Source: Bacillus sp. OV166
Lineage (GTDB): Bacteria > Bacillota > Bacilli > Bacillales > Cytobacillaceae
Assembly (NCBI RefSeq): GCF_900177675.1
Contig: NZ_FXWM01000002.1
Coordinates: 62,001 to 126,000 of the forward strand
Length of the DNA: 64,000 nucleotides
Direction: 5' to 3'
The notes under the pieces are model-generated. The model had not been told where the DNA came from. It ran no database searches and worked only from the letters and a program-made list of their open reading frames with translations. Below are positions 52,913-61,641 of the stretch, piece after piece. A program made the translations under genes and the position numbers. The first letter of the stretch is position 1; the number at the start of each line of letters is the position of its first letter.

Positions 52913-53503
52913 ATGCAAGAAAGAAACCATTCTCATTTAGCGGAACAACTCCAAACTCAAAGTTTTGAGTTGAATTGTTTAGAGCATCCCTTATTCGAAC
53001 AACTACCTAACTACAGGAAAGTATTGTTTCTAATTGATGAGTTAGATCTTTTTGATAGTTTAGCAATTATAGATTTACTTTCCCAAAATAAGATAGAGAC
53101 TTCAATCTATGTTAAAACAGATAGACAACAAGGGGAAATATTGAACCATATTCAACATATTACCCACAATAATATTAACTATGTATCGTCTTTTGAAAAC
53201 GATGAAGTTGAGACTCTACTTAATGAACAAATGATAGGTACAAGGATTTTCATTTCTGGACCATGGGAAATGATTCAACAGATAAAAGAAATTGCTGGAA
53301 CAGTAGGTTTTACTGATGAGGAGATCCATTATAATGGGTCTGGAGAAACCAATGATAAAGTATATTGTGTAAAATGTTACTCCTATAATAAAAGCCAAAA
53401 TACTAATGAAATTACATGTGAGCATTGTAATACAGTTCTTGATGTATCCAAGCACTTTTCAAAAAGACTTGACGCTCACCTTGGTTATATCCAGGTTAAA
53501 TAA
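52913..53503 (+). CDS. dmmA: dimethylamine monooxygenase subunit, DmmA-like
   Basis: 196 residues, GAAGGGAGGTAGCTGAA before the ATG. The N-terminal 150 residues form an alpha/beta domain (KVLFLIDELDLFDSLAIIDL; RIFISGPWEMIQQIKEIAGT resembling the NAD-binding end of reductases). The C-terminus is a rubredoxin-like ribbon with CVKC and CEHC pairs, then SKHFSKRLDAHLGYIQV, a tail I associate with DmmA proteins. The ribbon probably binds Fe or Zn and helps electron flow to the heme subunit. Middle gene of three with short spacers. Confidence 0.8.
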   Translation: MQERNHSHLAEQLQTQSFELNCLEHPLFEQLPNYRKVLFLIDELDLFDSLAIIDLLSQNKIETSIYVKTDRQQGEILNHIQHITHNNINYVSSFENDEVETLLNEQMIGTRIFISGPWEMIQQIKEIAGTVGFTDEEIHYNGSGETNDKVYCVKCYSYNKSQNTNEITCEHCNTVLDVSKHFSKRLDAHLGYIQVK

Positions 53504-53524
53504 AATAAAGGGGATGTTAGTCAA

Positions 53525-54481
53525 ATGTCAGCTGGTACAATTGATGTTATTGTTGAAGAAGTTAAAAATGAATCCCCGCAAGTTAAAAGTTTTAAGCTAA
53601 AGGCAGCAGACGGATCAAGTTTGCCACGTTCTAGCGGAGGATCACATGTTACGACGCTTATACAAAATGAACAAGGAACAATCGAACGTCATTATTCATT
53701 AACAAATGACCCAGACGAAACAGATTTCTATAAAATTGCCATTCGCCGAAGTGATGAATCAAAAGGTGGTTCTATCTATTGGCATGATTATATAAAAGCA
53801 GGGGATCAGCTTAAAATTAGTTATCCTAAAAATCATTTTTCACTCAGTTTTAAGGCTAAGCACCATGTCTTTATTGCGGCTGGAATTGGTATTACTCCAT
53901 TTCTTGCTATGGCAGCTGAATTAAAAAAGAAGTCAAAATCGTATGAGTTGCATTATGCTGCACCTTCAAAAGAGTTATGTGCTTTTTATCCATTTCTCGT
54001 TTCTAATTACTCAGACGAAACTTACTTTTACTTTTCAAAACAAGGACGAAAAATGACAACAGAGTTAATGAAAGAGCAACCAATTGGAACACACGTTTAT
54101 TTTTGTGGACCTGAAACAATGGTGAGGGAATATACAGAAGCAGCAAAAACATATGGTTACCCTGAAAAAAGCATTCATTTTGAACTATTCACACCACCAG
54201 ACATGGGTCCTATGCATCCCTTTGAAGTAAAACTGAATAATAGCAACCAGGTCCTTCAAGTTCCAGAAGGGGAAAATTTGCTGGATATTTTGTTGGCACA
54301 TAATATTGATGCACCATATTCATGTAAAATTGGAGGATGCGGAAGCTGTTCAGTTGATGTTTTGGAAGGCGAAGTCGATCATAGGGATATTTTCCTCACA
54401 GATAAAGAAAGAGATGAAAGAAATGTTATTTTAACATGTGTATCAAGAGGCAAAAAAGGATGTTTAGTTTTAGATTTATAG
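53525..54481 (+). CDS. dimethylamine monooxygenase reductase (FMN/2Fe-2S)
   Basis: 318 residues. PDR/VanB-type reductase: flavin motif ERHYSLTNDP (about residues 55-64), the pyridine nucleotide part with FIAAGIGITPFLAMAAELKK (about 117-136) and HVYFCGPETMVREY (near 194), and a C-terminal plant-type ferredoxin domain with CKIGGCGSC and a fourth Cys in LTCVSRG. It passes electrons from NAD(P)H through FMN and 2Fe-2S to the heme N-demethylase. It completes the three-gene set and corresponds to the DmmB-type component. Confidence 0.87.
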   Translation: MSAGTIDVIVEEVKNESPQVKSFKLKAADGSSLPRSSGGSHVTTLIQNEQGTIERHYSLTNDPDETDFYKIAIRRSDESKGGSIYWHDYIKAGDQLKISYPKNHFSLSFKAKHHVFIAAGIGITPFLAMAAELKKKSKSYELHYAAPSKELCAFYPFLVSNYSDETYFYFSKQGRKMTTELMKEQPIGTHVYFCGPETMVREYTEAAKTYGYPEKSIHFELFTPPDMGPMHPFEVKLNNSNQVLQVPEGENLLDILLAHNIDAPYSCKIGGCGSCSVDVLEGEVDHRDIFLTDKERDERNVILTCVSRGKKGCLVLDL

Positions 54482-54552
54482 GAGTCCCCATCCTTTGAAT
54501 GGTTGAAAGGACAAGGTGAATTTAAAAAAATCAAAGCATTGGGAACTTTACA

Positions 54553-55163
54553 ATGAAAGATATAATAAAAAAGATTTTTAAAGTTTTATTTCCATCAGTA
54601 CATGGAGTATTTTTATTTTTCAATATTGCAAGTGCACATGTAACAGTAAGTCCGAAAACTTCAACAACAGGGCATGGGAAACCTATACGGTTAAAGTTTC
54701 TAGTTGAAAAGGATGTCTCTATTACAAAAATCACCTTAAAAGCACCAGCAGGTATTGAGATTATGTCTTATCAACCAGTTCCTGGATGGAACTTTAAGTA
54801 AAAGCTTTTACCTTCCAGGCAACAGGAGATGGTATATTATCTGGTCAATTCCAACAGTTTACTATTGTTGGGAAGAATCCTGAAAATGCTACAAATGGAG
54901 CTTGGGATGCCTATCAATATTAAAGACGGTAGTATTGTGGAGTGGACAGGTGATGAAGGATCAAATTCACCTCAATCAATTACAGAGATTGTAAAGGGAC
55001 AAGCACACACCAGGATGCCAATATGCTACACACTGAATAGACCCAGTCACAGGTACATGATGAAGTGGATCATAAATCATCCGCATCATTTCCACTTATT
55101 TTATCATGAGTTGCTATTCTATTATCTTTAATTTCACTTATTTTAATGCTGCGAAAAAAATAA
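54553..55163 (+). pseudogene. ycnI-like (DUF1775) copper-associated protein, frameshifted
   Basis: The first frame (54553-54801) gives a signal-like start and ASAHVTVSPKTSTTGHGKPI, the mature N-terminus typical of YcnI with its copper-ligand His after cleavage at ASA. It stops at GWNFK. A second frame gives FTFQATGDGILSGQFQQFTI and KNPENATNGAWDAYQ, then the first frame resumes with GSIVEWTGDEGSNSPQSITE. Further on, ILLSLISLILMLRKK before TAA (near 55163) is the membrane anchor. Several frameshifts show decay. Its presence next to a copper amine oxidase suggests a former copper-handling role. Confidence 0.75.
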
Positions 55164-55811
55164 AACAACTATAAGAAAAGCAGAGAATCAAAAAAGGATT
55201 TTCTGCTTCTATTTAAAGATTTCCTTATTATAATTTAAATTTAGTAATGGATTTAAATCCTATCTAGTTTTCTCAATGTTTATCAAATTATATCATTCTA
55301 TGAATATTAAGTAATGAAAATTCAAATGAATCTCGATAATTGAGAAAATCAGATAGTTTTTTTAAATTCTAAATAATAATATTTATAAGTAGATATTAAT
55401 TATAAATTCTTATAAGAACAGGAGTGAACAATATGAGTAAATAATATTTCATTTTTGGCAAAAAAGATAAGACCGTAAAAAAGATAATTATTAGTTTTCT
55501 AGTATTCAAAGATTTAAGCAAAGTATTAAATGATCAGTTTCTTCTAAAATGAATAAAATATTGGGGTAAAACATCCGCTTATTTTTCTGAACATTCGGAA
55601 TATATTTTCGTGCTTTAAATGAGGATATTTGCAAAAAGAGAAATAGTTTAGTGGAAAATTTCTTACAAATATTAAACCATGTCATTGATATTGTGGAAAG
55701 TAGTAATAGTATTGATAGCATTGTGCTAGTCTGTAACCCTTTCTAAACATTAAAGTCATTAATACCACTAATAAATAAAAGTTGTATATCAAAAATTTGG
55801 AGGTTAGTTTT
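55164..55811. other. AT-rich intergenic region
   Basis: A ribosome-binding-like AGGAGTGAACAAT precedes ATG AGT AAA TAA at about 55433, a dead start. No other gene is supported before the permease. Confidence 0.4.
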
Positions 55812-57440
55812 ATGAGTATAAGTGCACCTGAAAGGACTTCTGAAAACGCTTTACAAAATCCTAATCCCCAATTCGAGGGTCCACAGGATTCTGTGGTTGA
55901 GTTGAAAAGAGAAATGACTTGGAAAGATGCATTTTGGTTCTCAAGTGGTGTACCAGCCTTAGTATTATTTTCAATTGGATCTATTGGAGCCACTGTTGGG
56001 AACGTCTCATGGTTAGTATGGACAATATCCATTTTTATGGGGTTTCTTCAGTCCTTCACTTATGCTGAAATTGCAGGACTATTTCCTAATAAGTCTGGTG
56101 GGGCATCAGTTTACGGTGCAATGGGGTGGATAAAATATTCAAAACTTATTGCGCCATTATCTGTATGGAGTAATTGGCTTGCTTGGTCCCCAACATTAGC
56201 TCTTGGAACATCACTAGCATCAGGATACGTATTAAATAGTTTTTTCCCCAATTCAGCCATTACAAATTGGCAACTAACACTTCTAGATTTGGGTTTCATT
56301 AAGCATGACTTAACGTTAAGAATTAATGCAATTTTCTTGTTAAGTGCAGTATTACTTTTAATGATATTTGCTATACAACATCGAGGCGCCCTTGCTGCTG
56401 CGCGTCTACAAAAAGTGTTAGCAATTTTCGCACTTGCACCATTAGTTATAGTCGGACTCGTACCGTTATTTATGCATGGAATTTCGTTAAAGAACTTATT
56501 CCCTCTTCATCCATTGTCAGGTTCTTGGGATATGGCTGGAGTGACAATAATGATGGGCGGGATGTTTTTAGCAGCATGGTCGTCTTATGCGTTTGAAACT
56601 GCCATTTGTTATACTAGTGAATTTAAAGATCCTAGGAAAGACACATATAAATCTATATTTACTTCAGGATTATTATGCATAGGAATGTTTATTCTTGTTC
56701 CACTTTCGTTCCAAAATGCTATTGGATTAAAAGGGTTACTAGATCCTGGTCTCATTAGTGGGTCAGGAGTCGGTAGCATTATGGCTAAAATGGTAGGCGG
56801 CGGCATTGTAATATATAGTGTTATTGTATTAATGTTAATCTTTTCCTTGGTGTTAGCAATTATGACATCTATGGCAGGTTCATCTCGTACATTATATCAG
56901 GCGTCTGTGGATGGCTGGCTTCCAAAGTACCTATCTCATGTTAATCACCACGGGGCTCCTACGAGAGCAATGTGGACGGATTTAATATTCAATCTAGTAT
57001 TACTTACGATGTCAGATTACACGTTTATCCTTGCTCTATCAAATGTTAATTATATGATATTTAATTTTCTAAATCTTAATGCTGGTTGGATCCACCGCGT
57101 AGATCGTCCAAATTGGACTCGACCATTTAAAGTTCCAACTGCGCTATTAGTAATAAATGTAGTATTAGGTTTTGTTAACATTATTTTCTTAGGAATGGGT
57201 GCGGATATTTGGGGAGCTGGTACTCTTTGGTCAGGTATAATAGCTGCCATGTTTATCATACCTGTATTTCTCTACAGACATTACGTAACTGATAAGGGGA
57301 AGTTTCCGGGACGTATGCTGGAAGATATGGATATAATGTATAACACTCAAGAAAAACGGGCTGGTATTTGGCCATATGTAGCGATTATTGCAGCGGTTGT
57401 ACTAATACTGTTTGTCCATAATATTGCTGTTTATCAATAA
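55812..57440 (+). CDS. APC-superfamily amino acid/amine permease
   Basis: 542 residues from ATG at 55812, nine bases after TTGGAGG. About twelve membrane helices. Helix 1 region ALVLFSIGSIGATVGNVSWL carries the unwound glycine-rich substrate site of APC carriers. GGMFLAAWSSYAFETAICYTSEFKDPRKDT (near 250-280) is the conserved helix 6 and loop with the YxxE..DP pattern (written here in two parts: helix, then EFKDPRKDT). Between the monooxygenase genes and pgi it probably imports methylated amines or an amino acid. The substrate is not determinable from sequence. Confidence 0.8.
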   Translation: MSISAPERTSENALQNPNPQFEGPQDSVVELKREMTWKDAFWFSSGVPALVLFSIGSIGATVGNVSWLVWTISIFMGFLQSFTYAEIAGLFPNKSGGASVYGAMGWIKYSKLIAPLSVWSNWLAWSPTLALGTSLASGYVLNSFFPNSAITNWQLTLLDLGFIKHDLTLRINAIFLLSAVLLLMIFAIQHRGALAAARLQKVLAIFALAPLVIVGLVPLFMHGISLKNLFPLHPLSGSWDMAGVTIMMGGMFLAAWSSYAFETAICYTSEFKDPRKDTYKSIFTSGLLCIGMFILVPLSFQNAIGLKGLLDPGLISGSGVGSIMAKMVGGGIVIYSVIVLMLIFSLVLAIMTSMAGSSRTLYQASVDGWLPKYLSHVNHHGAPTRAMWTDLIFNLVLLTMSDYTFILALSNVNYMIFNFLNLNAGWIHRVDRPNWTRPFKVPTALLVINVVLGFVNIIFLGMGADIWGAGTLWSGIIAAMFIIPVFLYRHYVTDKGKFPGRMLEDMDIMYNTQEKRAGIWPYVAIIAAVVLILFVHNIAVYQ

Positions 57441-57506
57441 CACTTTGAATCCTAATTAAATATAAACTCTATTAAAAATAAATCATAACCTTATCTTACT
57501 AAGTTT

Positions 57507-57623
57507 ATGATGGGTGCACCGTTTTTATTAGTAAGAACAGTTGAACAAACAAAAATTGATGCAGAAAAATTTCGAAAAATGTTTTTATCCTTGGAGGAAA
57601 CAATTTTAGAAAATTCTAAATAA
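57507..57623 (+). pseudogene. 38-codon C-terminal remnant
   Basis: Reads MGAPFLLVRTVEQTKIDAEK, then FRKMFLSLEETILENSK and stop, with no ribosome binding site. It resembles the last helix of a helical regulator such as a TetR-type protein, but is too short to assign. Confidence 0.3.
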
Positions 57624-57746
57624 CTAATCTTGGAATTTTGTATATATGAGTTTCTAAATTTTCTATAATATACAGCGCGGTCATAATGGGACTGAAGGAG
57701 TGATAAAACTCATAATTACAATAGCTTCGATTGTGTTTTAGTTCCT

Positions 57747-57784
57747 CTAACATTTAAGTTTCTTATAAGAAACTTAAATGTTAG
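57747..57784. repeat. perfect 38 bp palindrome upstream of pgi
   Basis: CTAACATTTAAGTTTCTTA is followed immediately by its exact reverse complement, ending 48 bases before the pgi start. There is no loop and no T-tract beyond the stem. It could be a terminator-like cruciform, an operator for a dimeric regulator or part of the pgi leader. Confidence 0.75.
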
Positions 57785-57831
57785 ATATTAGAAAAAAATA
57801 GTATTTTTAATTGGAAAAGGGGAAGTAACAT

Positions 57832-59169
57832 ATGTCTATTTCTTTCAATTACTCGAATGCTTTGCCTTTCATGAAAGATAGTGAAATTGATCATCTTAAG
57901 GATTTTATTCAAAAAGCTCATGGCTGGCTTCATGAAAAGAAAGGAGCGGGATCGGATTTTGTAGGATGGGTGGATTGGCCGGTTCAATATGATAAAGATG
58001 AATTCTTACGTATCAAACAAGCTGCAGAGAGGATTCAAAAGTCCTCAGATGCTTTAATTGTGATTGGTATCGGAGGATCTTATTTAGGGGCCAGAGCGGC
58101 CATTGAGGCATTATCCCATAGTTTTCATAACCAAATTGGAAAGAAAACTCAAATTTATTTTGCCGGACATAACATTAGTTCGACTTATATTTCCCATTTG
58201 TTGGAGCTGTTAGAGGAAAAAGATATTTCAATTAACGTTATCTCTAAATCGGGGACAACGACTGAACCAGCAATTGCTTTTCGTATTTTCCGAGACTATT
58301 TAGAAAAAAAATATGGAAAACAGGAAGCAAGGAAACGTATTTTTGTTACCACAGATCATTCTAAAGGAGCTTTAAAAAAGCTTGCCGATAAAGAAGGTTA
58401 CGAAACATTTGTCATTCCTGATAATATAGGCGGTCGATATTCTATTTTAACGTCCGTAGGTCTCCTTCCTATTGCTACTGCCGGCCTAAATATTGATGAA
58501 ATGATGCTCGGAGCACAGGAAGCCTATTATAAATACAATAATCCGGATGTTCTAACTAATGAGTGCTATCAATATGCTGCAGTACGAAATGTTCTATATG
58601 CAAAAGGGATAGACATTGAATTATTGGTTAACTATGAACCTTCTTTACGTTATGTATCTGAATGGTGGAAGCAATTGTTCGGTGAAAGTGAAGGAAAAGA
58701 CCAGAAGGGGCTGTTTCCAGCTTCAGTCGAATTTACAACCGATCTACATTCTATGGGGCAGTTTATACAGGAAGGCAGGCGCAATCTGCTAGAGACCGTC
58801 TTGCAAGTTAATACCTCAAAAGTGGAATTTATGATTCAGGAAGACCCAGAGAATATTGATGGTCTGAATTTCTTAGCAGGTAAAACTATGGATGAAGTCA
58901 ATAAAAGGGCTTTTGAGGGAACTGTGTTGGCGCATATAGATGGGGGTGTGCCAAACCTATTAGTAGAAATAGATGAAATGAATGAATACAGTTTCGGTGA
59001 ACTGGTTTATTTTTTTCAAAAAGCCTGTGGGATTAGTGCATATTTATTAGGAGTAAATCCTTTTAATCAACCAGGAGTAGAGGCATATAAGAAAAATATG
59101 TTTGCCTTACTTGGCAAATCAGGATTTGAAAAAGAAAGGATAATGCTTGAGGAACTTCTACACAGGTAA
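57832..59169 (+). CDS. pgi: glucose-6-phosphate isomerase
   Basis: 445 residues, GGAAAAGGGGAAGTAACAT before the ATG. Interconverts fructose 6-phosphate and glucose 6-phosphate, linking PHI to Zwf. IGIGGSYLGARAAIEAL (about residues 77-93), ISKSGTTTEPAIAFRIF (about 139-155), FPDNIGGRYSILTSVGLLP-like VIPDNIGGRYSILTSVGLLP (near 198) and the catalytic Glu in FIQEGRRN near 310 are intact. Length as in Bacillus. No HxlR-type box upstream; instead a large palindrome. Confidence 0.95.
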   Translation: MSISFNYSNALPFMKDSEIDHLKDFIQKAHGWLHEKKGAGSDFVGWVDWPVQYDKDEFLRIKQAAERIQKSSDALIVIGIGGSYLGARAAIEALSHSFHNQIGKKTQIYFAGHNISSTYISHLLELLEEKDISINVISKSGTTTEPAIAFRIFRDYLEKKYGKQEARKRIFVTTDHSKGALKKLADKEGYETFVIPDNIGGRYSILTSVGLLPIATAGLNIDEMMLGAQEAYYKYNNPDVLTNECYQYAAVRNVLYAKGIDIELLVNYEPSLRYVSEWWKQLFGESEGKDQKGLFPASVEFTTDLHSMGQFIQEGRRNLLETVLQVNTSKVEFMIQEDPENIDGLNFLAGKTMDEVNKRAFEGTVLAHIDGGVPNLLVEIDEMNEYSFGELVYFFQKACGISAYLLGVNPFNQPGVEAYKKNMFALLGKSGFEKERIMLEELLHR

Positions 59170-59222
59170 AGAAACTATGAAGGTTAAACTGATTCCTTAA
59201 ATGACGAAGAAAGGATTTTACC

Positions 59223-59453
59223 ATGAACCAACAACAAGTAGGTGTAATCGGTTTAGCAGATTTGGGAAAAGACATAGCACTAAATATAGAAAGCCGCGGC
59301 TTTTCTGTATCCGTTTATAGTCATTCGTCTAGCAAAACTAAAGAGTTTATTAAAAAAGAAGCGAAGGGAAAAAGAGTCGTCGGAACATATAGTATCAGTG
59401 AGTTCGTCCACTCATTAAAAAAACCTCGTAATACTAAAGATATTATTAAGTGA
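59223..59453 (+). pseudogene. gnd: 6-phosphogluconate dehydrogenase N-terminal fragment
   Basis: 76 codons of a gene normally about 468. It reads QQVGVIGLADLGKDIALNIE, SRGFSVSVYSHSSSKTKEFI and VGTYSISEFVHSLKKPR, matching the start of Gnd. The NADP loop GLGxMG is altered to GLADLG, and the frame ends where the coenzyme domain should continue. All substrate-binding and catalytic parts are missing, so the oxidative branch must rely on a copy elsewhere. Located just after pgi, it shows that gnd was once part of this operon. Confidence 0.85.
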
Positions 59454-59553
59454 TGTATCTATAAGAGTTGATGACTCTTCACTATTTATAAAAATTAAAA
59501 ATACCACAAAAAAATTTAGTGTTTTTTTGTTAAAGAATAGGGAGGTGATTGAT

Positions 59554-60915
59554 ATGAACATCATTGTGACGGGTTTAAACTATAAGACTACCTCTATTCA
59601 AATACGGGAACGATTTACTTTCAATAAAAATATGCTTTTGAGAGCAATTCAAACGTTGCAAAATAGAATTGGAATACTTGAGTGTGTGATAGTTAGTACT
59701 TGTAATCGAACAGAGATTTATAGTGTTGTGGATGAAATAAATACAGGGAGGAATAGTATAATAGCCTTTCTTTCTGAGTGGTTTAATACTGACCAATCAG
59801 AACTTGAAAATATAATATATGTTAAAGAAAACGATAATGCAATTCGTCATCTTTTTCGTGTATCCTGTGGACTTGATTCGTTGGTTATAGGTGAGACACA
59901 AATATTGGGACAGGTAAAGGACGCCTTTTTCCATAGTCAACAACTAAATGCAACGAATAAAATATTTAATAAATTATTTAAGCAGGTAATTACATTTGCA
60001 AAATATGTTCATACCCATACAGAAATTGGTAAACAAGCTGTGTCTGTTAGTTATGCAGCTGTTGAGTTAGGAAAAAAAGTATTGGGCAATCTTTCTGAAA
60101 AGATAGTTGTTATTCTTGGTGCTGGAAGGATGGGTGAATTAACTACACAACACCTTTATTCAAATGGGGTGAAAAAAATCATAGTAGTGAATCGAACATA
60201 TGAGCATGCTTCAGAACTTGCTAAACGGTTTGATGGAGTAGCTTTAGGATTAGATCAGCTCTCAACAGCTTTGAAGGATGCTGATATTGTTATTAGTTCA
60301 TTAGAGGCACAGTGTAACATTATTACAAAGCAACAAATTCAAGCTATTTTTGAACAAAGGAAGCATCCATTGTTTTTAATCGATATTGGAGTTCCTAGAA
60401 ATATTGATCCAGAAATTAGCTACATGGAGAATGCTTTTTTGTACGATATTGATGATTTAGAGAGTATCGTTAAGTCGAATTTTCAAGACCGTGCTAAAGA
60501 AGCAGATAAAATCGAGGAAATGATTTTCGAAGAGGTAGCTGAATTCAACATGTGGCTAGACACCCTCGATGTAGTACCATTAATAACTAAATTGCGAGAA
60601 AAGTCTATGACTGTTCAAGAAGAAGCTATACATCAAATAGAAAATAAATTACCTAATTTAACAGAATATGAACTTAAGGTAATTCGAAAATTTTCAAAAT
60701 CAATTGTAAATCAGCTCCTTAACGAACCACTTATAAAAATGAAACAAATGGTCGTGGATAACCCAAATAAAGACGAATTGATAGAAATATTTACACAAAT
60801 ATTTTCTCTGGAAGAGGAAAATAAAGAGAAATTTCAAGAACCAACTGTTCAAATTAAGGGGTCTGATATAAAGAACATAAGATTTGCTTTAAATAGTGCG
60901 CCTATTCATTCCTAG
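59554..60915 (+). CDS. hemA: glutamyl-tRNA reductase
   Basis: 453 residues from ATG at 59554, seven bases after GGGAGGTGA. First committed step of heme synthesis: reduces glutamyl-tRNA to glutamate-1-semialdehyde with NADPH. Nucleophilic Cys is in IVSTCNRTEIYSV (about residues 45-57), then GLDSLVIGETQILGQVKDAF (about 107-126) and the NADPH fold VVILGAGRMGELTTQHLYSN (about 183-202). Full length as in B. subtilis, but the other hem genes are absent. As the next intact gene after pgi it may be an extra copy that raises heme supply for the heme-dependent N-demethylase; this is inference. Confidence 0.95.
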   Translation: MNIIVTGLNYKTTSIQIRERFTFNKNMLLRAIQTLQNRIGILECVIVSTCNRTEIYSVVDEINTGRNSIIAFLSEWFNTDQSELENIIYVKENDNAIRHLFRVSCGLDSLVIGETQILGQVKDAFFHSQQLNATNKIFNKLFKQVITFAKYVHTHTEIGKQAVSVSYAAVELGKKVLGNLSEKIVVILGAGRMGELTTQHLYSNGVKKIIVVNRTYEHASELAKRFDGVALGLDQLSTALKDADIVISSLEAQCNIITKQQIQAIFEQRKHPLFLIDIGVPRNIDPEISYMENAFLYDIDDLESIVKSNFQDRAKEADKIEEMIFEEVAEFNMWLDTLDVVPLITKLREKSMTVQEEAIHQIENKLPNLTEYELKVIRKFSKSIVNQLLNEPLIKMKQMVVDNPNKDELIEIFTQIFSLEEENKEKFQEPTVQIKGSDIKNIRFALNSAPIHS

Positions 60916-61028
60916 TGAAAACAATATATTAAAAAAACGAATATAACAGGACTAAAAATTACAAGGGTTTTAGTGTTAAGCTTCTCATATTTAATTATTT
61001 AATTAAAAAGTTTTAGGGGGGATGGGTA

Positions 61029-61271
61029 ATGAATAATAAAAAACAGAATAAATCGTATAGTGAGATTATGAAATCCCTTCATAATCAAAAGATAGCCCAA
61101 AAAGGAAATTCAATTCTTAATACGTATATACAAATGATTTTTGATGAAGCAATAATTACCCATCGATTAAGGAACCTTGAAGAAGGGATAAATGCTGCTC
61201 TTGATTCAAAGAATAAGCTGTTATTTCTTGAATTGTCAACTCAATATATAAAATTAAAACTTGTAGAGTAA
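61029..61271 (+). CDS. small IDEAL-domain protein
   Basis: 80 residues, TTTTAGGGGGGATGGGTA before the ATG. The C-terminal 45 residues, MIFDEAIITHRLRNLEEGIN and AALDSKNKLLFLELSTQYIK, follow the IDEAL-domain pattern (I-D-x-A-L-D-x-x-D-x-x-x-F-x-x-L), a short Bacillus-specific helical module seen in small cytoplasmic proteins. The biochemical role is unknown. Stop and the next ATG are adjacent (TAAATG), so translation is coupled to the 61272 gene. Confidence 0.65.
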   Translation: MNNKKQNKSYSEIMKSLHNQKIAQKGNSILNTYIQMIFDEAIITHRLRNLEEGINAALDSKNKLLFLELSTQYIKLKLVE

Positions 61272-61550
61272 ATGATTATTAATGCTATAAAAAATGAGGG
61301 GGAGGTTAATACTTCTAACCCTCATACCTATACCTATTTTTACCTGTTTTCAGCAAGTAATTTTAAAGAGTTGTACCAAATGGCAATTGATATTCATAAT
61401 GTTAATAAGGAAGATAGCCATGTTAACACAGGCAATTTGATTCAAGTGAATTTTGTACATAAAGAGACAAAAGAAGTTATATTTAGTTATCGTAGAACTG
61501 AAATATTGGATTTATTACTATTAAAGCAGGAAGTATTATTAACTTTCTAA
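61272..61550 (+). CDS. small protein of unknown function, coupled to 61029 gene
   Basis: 92 residues beginning immediately after the previous stop codon. Aromatic-rich middle (HTYTYFYLFSASNFKELYQM) and a C-terminal EVIFSYRRTEILDLLLLKQE helix. Soluble, no cysteines, no known motif. The start could also be later. It probably works with the IDEAL-domain protein. Confidence 0.5.
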   Translation: MIINAIKNEGEVNTSNPHTYTYFYLFSASNFKELYQMAIDIHNVNKEDSHVNTGNLIQVNFVHKETKEVIFSYRRTEILDLLLLKQEVLLTF

Positions 61551-61641
61551 TAGCAGTAATAACTTTTTTTTGTATTAAGGTGTTTATATGGTTTTTTACT
61601 ATCTTTTGATAAATCAAAAATATAAATGGAGTTGGAATAAT

